Shown here piece by piece: positions 1 to 5,149 of a stretch of 9,250 bases of DNA. The notes under the pieces are model-generated. The model ran no database searches. It saw only the letters and a list, made by a program, of their open reading frames with translations, and was not told the origin of the DNA. Numbering within the stretch: position 1 is the first letter of the stretch; every line of letters starts with the position of its first letter. Origin of the DNA: Actinomycetales bacterium (GTDB lineage Bacteria; Actinomycetota; Actinomycetes; Propionibacteriales; Nocardioidaceae); NCBI GenBank assembly GCA_012513165.1, contig JAAZCT010000272.1:1-9250 (forward strand). Direction: 5' to 3'. The translations under genes and the position numbers were made by a program.

Positions 1-572
1 GCCGATGGGCGGTAGCCAGGCAAAGCCAACTCGTTTGGCCATACGAAGGTGGTGTCGGCCTGCAGCGCATCTTTGGCGATGTCGACCAGCACTGGTCCCG
101 GACGGCCGCTCAAAGCGATGTGGAAAGCTTCGGCGATGACCCGTGGGATATCGGCTGCGTTGGTCACTAAGTAGGAGTGTTTGGTAATGGGCAAGGTGAT
201 GCCACGAATATCTGCTTCTTGGAATGCGTCCGAACCAATGACGGTGCTGGCAACCTGGCCGGTGACGGCCACGATCGGCACGGAGTCTAAGTATGCGTCA
301 GCGATGGCGGTGACCAAGTTGGTAGCGCCGGGCCCTGAGGTGGCCATGCAGACGCCAACCTTGCCTGTCACCATGGCGTAGCCCTGAGCGGCGTGGCCTG
401 CTCCTTGCTCGTGGCGCACCAAAATATGGCGAATGCTGGAGTCGTATAGCGGGTCGTAGGCAGGAAGAATCGCACCGCCAGGGATCCCGAAGATAACCTC
501 GACGCCTGCATGCTCCAGCGCGCGAACAAGGCTCTGCGCCCCTGTTAACGTCTCCGGTGCCGGTTCGGGCAT
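1..572 (-). CDS. ilvB: Acetolactate synthase (AHAS) large subunit, N-terminal part, cut by the window edge
   Basis: This enzyme condenses two pyruvates to 2-acetolactate, or pyruvate with 2-oxobutyrate to 2-aceto-2-hydroxybutyrate, using ThDP; it is the first common step of Val, Leu and Ile synthesis in the cytosol. About 190 residues are visible, all from the N-terminal ThDP (PYR) domain. Clear family marks are [20 protein letters not shown], then [17 protein letters not shown] (residues 28-44), the catalytic glutamate E55 in [14 protein letters not shown], then [17 protein letters not shown] and VAVTGQV, and near the edge [14 protein letters not shown]. The start ATG (572-570) follows GAGG and TAGG elements. 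An in-frame ATG at 626 with AGGGG 6 nt before it would add 18 residues ([18 protein letters not shown]) and cannot be excluded, since actinobacterial AHAS N-termini vary. It lies downstream of a leader peptide and terminator, so it is probably controlled by attenuation. ilvN and ilvC often follow but lie outside the window. Confidence 0.95.
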   Translation of the reverse strand, partial: MPEPAPETLTGAQSLVRALEHAGVEVIFGIPGGAILPAYDPLYDSSIRHILVRHEQGAGHAAQGYAMVTGKVGVCMATSGPGATNLVTAIADAYLDSVPIVAVTGQVASTVIGSDAFQEADIRGITLPITKHSYLVTNAADIPRVIAEAFHIALSGRPGPVLVDIAKDALQADTTFVWPNELALPGYRPS

Positions 573-647
573 CTTGTGCCTACCTCTTCGATTGATTCGG
601 TCGTCGTCATCGACGCACCACCCCATGTTATTCCCCTGCGAATTGCG

Positions 648-661
648 ATGCGGCTCCGCAT
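648..661. repeat. Short palindrome just after the attenuator T-tract
   Basis: ATGCGG and CCGCAT flank a central CT, making a 14 bp perfect inverted repeat. It begins 1 nt past the terminator T-run on the minus strand and lies upstream of the ilvB ribosome-binding region. As RNA it would fold as a 5 bp stem with a 4-nt loop. It could shape the 5' end after read-through, or be a chance palindrome. Confidence 0.4.
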
Positions 662-662
662 G

Positions 663-694
663 AAAAAACCCCTCGGCCGAAGGCATTCGAGGGG
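663..694 (-). terminator. Rho-independent terminator (attenuator) in the ilvB leader
   Basis: Read on the minus strand, CCCCTCG (694-688) pairs with CGAGGGG (675-669). Inside the stem GCC pairs with GGC around a TTC loop, with an AAT bulge. Six T residues (668-663) follow directly. This is a textbook intrinsic terminator placed about 90 nt before the ilvB start and just after the leader-peptide stop, so it most likely acts as an attenuator. It would also stop transcripts reading through from the upstream TetR operon, for which no other terminator is visible. Confidence 0.88.
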
Positions 695-695
695 A

Positions 696-719
696 GATGC
701 TCAGCGCTTGCTGAGCATC
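696..719 (-). promoter_or_regulatory. Perfect 10 bp hairpin overlapping the leader-peptide 3' end
   Basis: GATGCTCAGC and GCTGAGCATC form a perfect 10 bp stem around a 4-nt loop (AAGC on the minus strand). The 5' arm holds the leader codons ATG CTC AGC (Met-Leu-Ser) plus the last base of the TTG Leu codon. The loop and 3' arm hold AAG CGC and the TGA stop. One nucleotide separates it from the terminator stem. In the usual attenuation scheme this would be the 1:2 (protector or pause) hairpin. I could not find a strong antiterminator pairing, so the exact switch is open. Confidence 0.8.
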
Positions 720-742
720 AAAGTACGACGAGGATTGTGCAT
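701..742 (-). CDS. Leader peptide of the ilvB attenuator (13 aa)
   Basis: A short reading frame encodes [13 protein letters not shown] followed by TGA. It has a strong Shine-Dalgarno sequence, GGGGGAG (753-747), 4 nt before its ATG. Its last codons lie inside a perfect hairpin that is followed at once by an intrinsic terminator and then ilvB, which is the layout of ribosome-mediated attenuation. Actinobacterial ilvB genes are known to use such leaders. The two Leu codons (TTG and CTC, with ATG between them) fit sensing of leucyl-tRNA. There are no Ile or Val codons, which is unlike many ilv leaders. The call rests on position, the Shine-Dalgarno sequence and the following RNA structures, not on conservation, which I could not test. 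Confidence 0.7.
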   Translation of the reverse strand: MHNPRRTLMLSKR

Positions 743-775
743 GTCACTCCCCCAGTCTCGCCCTCTTGAGCCATG

Positions 776-793
776 TGGTCAAGTTTTGGACCA
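776..793. promoter_or_regulatory. Operator-like inverted repeat before the ilvB leader
   Basis: TGGTC (776-780) and GACCA (789-793) form 5 bp arms around 8 bp, and 6 of the 8 outer base pairs match if read as one 18 bp palindrome. It lies 34 bp before the leader-peptide ATG and after the tetR stop. A possible -10 element (GATACT on the minus strand, 799-794) abuts it, but no convincing -35 was seen. An alternative TTGACC (782-777) with GAGACT 17 bp later would place the start site inside the leader's Shine-Dalgarno sequence, so it is less likely. The ilvB promoter therefore probably lies in 742-838, with its exact elements unsettled. Confidence 0.35.
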
Positions 794-838
794 AGTATCT
801 CGCGATTCGGACACGTGACTCCCAACGCGTCTCGTAGA

Positions 839-1489
839 TCAGGTGGCATCGCCCTGCGCCACTGCGATGCTTCGCATCAAGTAGGCGTCCACCATGGTCT
901 TGAGCTCGTCGATCTTGGCGACGTCTGGTGGTGACTGCGCGAACGCGGCATCCAGTGTGTTGGTGATGACTTCTACGACGAGGCCCGCCACGTCAGCCAA
1001 CGGCGCGCCCTCAGGCCAACGTTTAGTTCGCGCCAAAGCCGTTTCGAGTCCTTTGCTGATGGACACGATTGAATCAAGATCTAAGCCAGCTAATCCTGGA
1101 ACGCTCACCAGCGCCCTACGCAATGCGATCTGATATCCACCGCCTGTTCGCATTTCGGCGAGCTTGTCGACGATTGCAGAGGCCCATTCCGCCAAATCCG
1201 AATCGGGCCCCAGCAATTCAAGTTGCTCGCGCACATAGCCGGCACGCTGCTCTTCGAAGTCGCTGAAGAGGTGCTCGAGCACCGCAAACTTATCTGGGTA
1301 ATAGTTGTAGAGCGTCGCTACGTTCACGCCCGCCCGCTCTGCGATCAAATTGGTGTTTAACCCGTGTGGGCCCGCCTCGACCAGAATGTCTCTGGCGGCT
1401 TCTTGAATTCTGGCGACAGTGGCTCGAGCCCGCGCCTGTTGAGGCGCGGGCCGATGCCGTGTTATGCCCGAGTCATTGTTGGCTGTCAT
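839..1489 (-). CDS. TetR-family transcriptional regulator (216 aa)
   Basis: This is a DNA-binding repressor of the TetR type with an N-terminal helix-turn-helix and a C-terminal ligand-binding and dimer domain. The HTH spans about residues 24-71. The conserved stretches are RIQEAARDILVEAG, then LIAERAGVNVATLYNYYPDK with the recognition helix near VNVATLYNYY, and FAVLEHLF. The C-terminal half is rich in helices and not closely recognisable; its length is normal for the family. The ATG at 1489 is chosen because the family homology begins soon after it, although the frame stays open upstream to 1597 inside the permease gene. It starts 4 nt after the permease stop and lacks a good Shine-Dalgarno sequence, so translation is probably coupled. 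As the last gene of the operon it likely controls the operon promoter near 5001-5037 and so itself. The ligand may be an acyl-CoA made by the pathway (inference). Confidence 0.9.
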   Translation of the reverse strand: MTANNDSGITRHRPAPQQARARATVARIQEAARDILVEAGPHGLNTNLIAERAGVNVATLYNYYPDKFAVLEHLFSDFEEQRAGYVREQLELLGPDSDLAEWASAIVDKLAEMRTGGGYQIALRRALVSVPGLAGLDLDSIVSISKGLETALARTKRWPEGAPLADVAGLVVEVITNTLDAAFAQSPPDVAKIDELKTMVDAYLMRSIAVAQGDAT

Positions 1490-1493
1490 GCCA

Positions 1494-2906
1494 CTAGTTT
1501 GCCGTGGTGTCTCCCAACAGCGAACGCAGGTGCTCTTCTCGCGTGCCCGTGCGTGGCGAAAGAAGGTAGAGCAAGCCACCCAACAAGAGCCACACAACGA
1601 TGATCGCGTACTCGTATGGCCACCTCAAGGAGAGCGGTAGCCCGGGGATCAAACCGCCGAGGATCACCACAATGCCTGCGATCGCGCCGAGGGCCGGAAC
1701 CCAAGCGAAACGAACCTTGTAAGGCGGTTCAGACCCCTTGTACATGACACGTACGCGGTAGAAGCAGTAGACCGTGATGGCCCATACCACACCGATGTAG
1801 ACGCCACCAACATTGAGGAACCAGAGCAATGCGCCAGGACCAAGCCACCCGAGGCCGATGCCGATGGCAGTGGTGAACAACAGCGCATTGCGTGGAACGC
1901 CACTCTTTTCGTGCACTTTGCCAAAGAACGGCGGCAACAACTGCACGCGCGCTAGCGCCAGCATGAGCCTCGAAGACGCGGCAAATACGGCGATGAAGGT
2001 GGTGATAATGCCCAGAACGCCGATGATGAATGCTGCCATGGCGATCATCGGGAAGCCTGCCTTGTCGAAGGCTTCGATGGTGCCGTTCTTCAAGCCGGCT
2101 GTTTCGGTCCACGGGATAACAAAAGCGGTAGCCGTAAGTACCAGAATATAGAAACCACCTGCCAACAGCACGGACCAGCCGACGATCTTGCCCAACAGTT
2201 TGGCTGGGGCGTTTGCTTCCTCTGCCAACACCGCAACCACGCCGAATCCTGCAAGGAACGCAAAAGCAGGCAGGAGAAACGCCACGATCGCCACGGGTGC
2301 CGGCGAGATTTGCTGAACGCTTGCGTCAAAGGCTGGCAGGAAGTTGTCGATACTGCCAGCGCCGAAGCCGACGGCAGCAACGATCACTGCCAGAACGATC
2401 ATCACGATGAACAGCACCAATTGGGTGACAGCTCCGATGGAGACGCCGAACCAGTTTGTCGCCAAAATGATCAGAGTCAACGCGATGCCAATAGCCAAGA
2501 CCGGACCGAAGATGGTTTCTCCGCCGATCGTGTAGAGCGGCATCACTTCTAGACCCGGCCACATAGTGGTGAGCAACCGGCCCGCAGCCGTGACGTAGAA
2601 CGCCACCATGCCGCCGTAAGCGCCGATCAACATCCAACCGACCATGAAACTCAGCAGGCGGCCGCCGCCGACATAGGCGTAGACGATCTCGCCTCCGGCC
2701 CGGGGGAATCGCGAGGCGAGCTCACTGTAGGCCTTCGCCACACAGAACGCGAGCAAGGTGCCCAAGGCCATGCCCAAGATGGTGCCGCCAGCGCCAAACG
2801 CTGCGAAGAAGTCGCTGCCGAGATAGAGCCAACTGGAACCGATGACTCCGGCTGCGCCTAGGGCGATCATCGCCCAAGGGCTAATTGTTTTCTTTAGTTC
2901 ACTCAT
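1494..2906 (-). CDS. APC-family amino acid permease (470 aa)
   Basis: This is an inner-membrane secondary transporter of the amino acid-polyamine-organocation superfamily, probably importing an amino acid or related compound. About 12 hydrophobic segments are visible along the length. The first segment has AAGVIGSSWLY, fitting the Gly-rich unwound part of TM1. SRFPRAGGEIVYAYVGGG near residues 65-82 matches the conserved P-x-A-G-G-x-x-x-Y motif after TM2. FAFLAGFGVVAVLAEEANAP corresponds to TM6 and the acidic loop after it. ASSRLMLALARVQLLPPFF followed by HEKSGVPRNALL is the conserved segment around TM8 and its loop. Length is usual for the family. The ATG is supported by AAGGAG 5 nt upstream, which overlaps the stop of the preceding ligase gene, so the two genes are co-translated neighbours. 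The substrate cannot be told from sequence; the CoA ligase next door suggests it carries a carboxyl group that is then activated. Confidence 0.92.
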   Translation of the reverse strand: MSELKKTISPWAMIALGAAGVIGSSWLYLGSDFFAAFGAGGTILGMALGTLLAFCVAKAYSELASRFPRAGGEIVYAYVGGGRLLSFMVGWMLIGAYGGMVAFYVTAAGRLLTTMWPGLEVMPLYTIGGETIFGPVLAIGIALTLIILATNWFGVSIGAVTQLVLFIVMIVLAVIVAAVGFGAGSIDNFLPAFDASVQQISPAPVAIVAFLLPAFAFLAGFGVVAVLAEEANAPAKLLGKIVGWSVLLAGGFYILVLTATAFVIPWTETAGLKNGTIEAFDKAGFPMIAMAAFIIGVLGIITTFIAVFAASSRLMLALARVQLLPPFFGKVHEKSGVPRNALLFTTAIGIGLGWLGPGALLWFLNVGGVYIGVVWAITVYCFYRVRVMYKGSEPPYKVRFAWVPALGAIAGIVVILGGLIPGLPLSLRWPYEYAIIVVWLLLGGLLYLLSPRTGTREEHLRSLLGDTTAN

Positions 2907-2908
2907 AA

Positions 2909-4480
2909 TTACTCCTTGACCGTATCGTGCGCGAGTCGTTTCAAATGGGCTTTGTTTACTTTGCCCACCGGAAGCAGTGGAATTTCGTCTTCAGTCACAA
3001 TGTTTTTTGGCACCTTGTATCTCGCCAACCGTTCTCGCAACCAGGTTTTGAGTTCGTTCGCATCGATGTGAACTCCTGGAACTGCTTGCACATAAGCGAC
3101 TCCCACTTCTTGGAAGTCGGGATCAGGCCGCGAGACAACCGCAGCCAGTGCGATGTCTGGGTGCTCTTCGAGGGTCTGCTCGATTTCTCGGGGGTACACG
3201 TTGTATCCGCCCGACTTGTACATCTCACTGACGCGGCCGACGAGCACGAGATTTCCGTCTTCGCGCAAGCGACCGATATCTCCCGTGCGCAACCAGCCAT
3301 CTGGCGTATACGCACCGGCCGTTGCTTCTGGACGATTGAGATATCCGGCCATGGTGCCTTCGTGTTTGATGCACACTTCACCGTCGTCGCCGGGTTGTGC
3401 CCAATCGCCATTCTCAGCTAGTAACCGCACATGGATCTCTGGGTCTGGCCGACCGACCGTGTTGAGTAGAACGTCGTCGCTCGCATCAGGGTCTGTGTAG
3501 GAGACTGAGAACGTGGCTTCGGTGAGTCCGTACGTGGACATGAGTTGGCAACCTTTGGCCCGGAACGTATCGATTGTCCGTTGCGGAAGCGGTGAACCAC
3601 CCCAGCCCACAGCAACCAGCGAGGGCAAGTCCCGGGTCTCGAATTCCGGCAAAGCTGCCACTCGCTGCAACTGCGTGGCCACTTGGAACAGCGCCGAAAT
3701 CTGAAACTTATCGATGTCGTCGAGGACTTGTTGTGCGTCGAATCCTTCGCGTAATACGACGGTGCCGCCCGCGATCAACGGGACGCTGCACAAGTCTCCG
3801 ACGCAACCGATGTGGTTGATTGGCAGATTGCAAAGGACCGTAGGTGCGCCTGCTTGCCATTTGCCAGCTTGAACTTGGCCCAAACGCACAAGACCCGAAT
3901 GGCGAATCAACGCGCCTTTTGGTGCACCAGTGCTTCCAGAGGTGTAGACGATCATCGCGGGGTCTTGCGAATCGACTGCGTCCATTCGCTGTTGCAGAGT
4001 TTCATCCGAAACGGAACTGGCGCCGTCTAAGAAGGCTGCCATCTCGCTGGTGTTGGCAGCGAACGGCGATGTCAGTCCGGCTTCGGCAGCGGCGGCATTG
4101 ATCCGCTCAAAGGCGCCTTCGACCGCGGCCGGTGGGTGCGCAATGACCATTACGGGCTGCGCATCAGCGAGCACATAGTGAAGCTCACGTTGACTGTAAT
4201 CAGGGTTAAGCCCTTGCCAGACCGCACCGATCGAGCCGGCCGCGAGGTAACTGGTGACGAACTCGGGACGCGGCGCACCGAGGAACGCCACCCGATCACC
4301 GGGTCTGATCCCCGCCGCGATCATAGCCTTGGCCCAGGTCTGGACGCGATCCCAGAGTTGGGAGTAGCTGATGAACTCGGGGTCGAAGATCAGCGCAGTT
4401 TTGTCAGGAGAGTGTTGCGCGTAATACGCAATGGCATCACTCACTCGCTCGAGATGTGCAGGTGCTGCAGTCGGGCTCAT
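2909..4480 (-). CDS. AMP-dependent acyl-CoA synthetase, ANL superfamily (523 aa)
   Basis: This cytosolic enzyme activates a carboxylic acid with ATP to an acyl-adenylate and then forms the CoA thioester. All core motifs are present: A3 YTSGSTGAPKG (residues 179-189), A5 STYGLTE (315-321), A7 with Asp401 in GWLRTGDIG, A8 GRVSEMYKSGGYNVYPREIE (415-434), and the C-terminal catalytic lysine K507 in LPVGKVNK. The length is typical of the fatty, aromatic or carnitine-type CoA ligases. The acid substrate is not readable; the pocket region VGWGGSPLP (291-299) does not point to one compound. The frame extends 20 residues upstream, but the ATG at 4480 overlaps the stop of the hotdog gene as ATGA, the classic coupled start, and the family homology fits it. 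The neighbours are a NodN/MaoC-like protein before it and a permease 2 nt after it, so it likely activates what the permease brings in (inference). Confidence 0.93.
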   Translation of the reverse strand: MSPTAAPAHLERVSDAIAYYAQHSPDKTALIFDPEFISYSQLWDRVQTWAKAMIAAGIRPGDRVAFLGAPRPEFVTSYLAAGSIGAVWQGLNPDYSQRELHYVLADAQPVMVIAHPPAAVEGAFERINAAAAEAGLTSPFAANTSEMAAFLDGASSVSDETLQQRMDAVDSQDPAMIVYTSGSTGAPKGALIRHSGLVRLGQVQAGKWQAGAPTVLCNLPINHIGCVGDLCSVPLIAGGTVVLREGFDAQQVLDDIDKFQISALFQVATQLQRVAALPEFETRDLPSLVAVGWGGSPLPQRTIDTFRAKGCQLMSTYGLTEATFSVSYTDPDASDDVLLNTVGRPDPEIHVRLLAENGDWAQPGDDGEVCIKHEGTMAGYLNRPEATAGAYTPDGWLRTGDIGRLREDGNLVLVGRVSEMYKSGGYNVYPREIEQTLEEHPDIALAAVVSRPDPDFQEVGVAYVQAVPGVHIDANELKTWLRERLARYKVPKNIVTEDEIPLLPVGKVNKAHLKRLAHDTVKE

Positions 4481-4965
4481 GCTGGATTTGCGCTTTCGGC
4501 TGCGAGTTCTGCGGCTCCGTCGATTGCCATGACGATCCAATGCGCAACCATCGCTGTGACCGGCTCATCGCGTTGCACTTCGAGGACGACGTCGTACGTG
4601 ACGAGCTGGCGGGTGGGCGTCTTTTGCTGAACGTCGATCACAGTGCGACGAACGCGTACTGCCTCGTTGACGAAGACGGGTTCGGTGAACCGGACGCGGT
4701 TAAAGCCGTAGTTGAAGCCGTAGCCGCCTTCTGTTTGCAACATGGGTTTCGCGAAGTCGAAGTAGACCAGCAGCGACAAGAGCATGAAACCATCGACCAA
4801 CGTGGGGCCGAGCGCGTTGTTCTTGCTGATGGTCAGATCTACGTATTGGGCGTCAAGGTAGGTCGAGTGTCCGAACTCGCTCAAGTGTTCCTGATCAATA
4901 ACGAGCCAATCTGACACGTCGGATGCGCCGATGACGCTCTGTGAGCCTGTGCTTTCCGTATTCAT
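4477..4965 (-). CDS. NodN/MaoC-like hotdog-fold protein with altered active-site residues (162 aa)
   Basis: The family comprises (R)-specific enoyl-CoA hydratases and relatives of nodulation protein N. Seen here are LGPTLVDGFMLLSLL (residues 52-66), aligning with the family's G-T-I-A-H-G-F-L-T-L-S-L motif, and NYGFNRVRFTEPVFV (85-99), aligning with the family's N-Y-G-x-x-x-V-R-F-x-x-P-V. In hydratases the catalytic pair is Asp and a His five residues on; here the matching stretch is D38-A-Q-Y-V-D43, so the His appears to be Asp. The His of the IAHG motif is also Asp (D58). Hydratase activity is therefore doubtful and a binding, partner-subunit or different catalytic role is possible. The ATG at 4965 has AGAGG 7 nt before it; a GTG at 4980 is possible but less well placed. 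It is the first gene after the operon promoter, with a leader of about 36 nt, and overlaps the ligase start. Confidence 0.85.
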   Translation of the reverse strand: MNTESTGSQSVIGASDVSDWLVIDQEHLSEFGHSTYLDAQYVDLTISKNNALGPTLVDGFMLLSLLVYFDFAKPMLQTEGGYGFNYGFNRVRFTEPVFVNEAVRVRRTVIDVQQKTPTRQLVTYDVVLEVQRDEPVTAMVAHWIVMAIDGAAELAAESANPA

Positions 4966-4989
4966 TGTGATGCCTCTCACCTAAAACCT

Positions 4990-5001
4990 AAGTATTTACT
5001 T
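4990..5001. promoter_or_regulatory. Operator-like inverted repeat at the transcription start (AAGTA-TT-TACTT)
   Basis: Perfect 5 bp arms around 2 bp sit at about +1 to +12 of the predicted operon promoter, where a bound repressor would block initiation. It shares the AAGT/ACTT half-site with a second repeat over the -35 element (5035-5045). The TetR protein encoded at the end of the operon is the obvious candidate to bind it (inference). Confidence 0.5.
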
Positions 5002-5007
5002 GTGTTG

Positions 5008-5037
5008 AATGTAAGCCGCATCACAAATCTATGTCAA
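5008..5037 (-). promoter_or_regulatory. Sigma-70-type promoter of the hotdog-ligase-permease-tetR operon
   Basis: On the minus strand a perfect -35 TTGACA (5037-5032) is followed after 18 bp by a -10 TACATT (5013-5008, four of six consensus bases). The start site would be near 5001, giving a leader of about 36 nt before the ATG at 4965. This is the best promoter in the window and marks the start of the accessory operon. Inverted repeats overlap its -35 and its start site, so it is probably repressed, most simply by the operon's TetR protein. Confidence 0.72.
5010..5025. promoter_or_regulatory. CRP-like site inside the promoter spacer
   Basis: On the minus strand TGTGA, six bases, then TTACA match the CRP/GlxR-type consensus TGTGA-N6-TCACA at 9 of 10 positions. 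It lies between -35 and -10, so a bound protein would repress rather than activate. No CRP-family gene is in the window, and a chance match is possible. Confidence 0.3.
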
Positions 5038-5045
5038 GTGACTTG
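5035..5045. promoter_or_regulatory. Operator-like inverted repeat over the -35 element (CAAGT-G-ACTTG)
   Basis: Perfect 5 bp arms around a single base overlap three bases of the -35 hexamer. CAAG/CTTG palindromes are typical of some actinobacterial TetR regulators of CoA-thioester catabolism (the KstR2 consensus has CAAG-NN-CTTG), though spacing here is 3 bp. The shared half-site with 4990-5001 supports a regulatory role. Confidence 0.45.
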
Positions 5046-5149
5046 CTCCCACGATTTTTGGCGCGCGAAAAATGCCCGGGGAATTGCTATTTATTAGAGA
5101 TAATGGCAGCCGCGACGACGGGAAACCACCTATTGCACGAGAGTTGCTG
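5046..5149. other. Gap between the SDR-like gene stop and the operon promoter
   Basis: No reading frame with coding character and no clear intrinsic terminator for the SDR-like gene was found. The one structured element is a 20 bp near-palindrome at 5054-5073, ATTTTT then GGCGCGCG then AAAAAT, with a single G-G mismatched pair in each half of the DNA palindrome. It lies about 16 bp upstream of the -35 and could be a regulator site or a chance AT/GC palindrome. The stretch next to it (5087-5105) is AT-rich. Confidence 0.4.

Noticed and set aside
573..742. T-box riboswitch before ilvB
   Set aside because: No T-box consensus (core AGGGUGGNACCGCG) or specifier-loop stem was found; the leader peptide with terminator explains the region better.
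576..818. 80-codon plus-strand frame in the ilvB leader region
   Set aside because: It overlaps the terminator, hairpin and leader peptide, which explain the sequence better, and its translation shows no recognisable features.
1490..1597. 36-residue N-terminal extension of the TetR gene
   Set aside because: It lies wholly inside the end of the permease gene in another frame and precedes the normal TetR start region; the ATG at 1489 sits 4 nt after the permease stop.
2927..3421. 164-codon plus-strand frame opposite the acyl-CoA synthetase
   Set aside because: The ligase motifs A7, A8 and A10 lie on the opposite strand over the same bases; the frame has no ribosome-binding site or protein-like motif and is a shadow.
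4136..4630. 164-codon plus-strand frame across the ligase start and the hotdog gene end
   Set aside because: It crosses a coupled ATGA junction of two well-supported minus-strand genes and has no domain signal.
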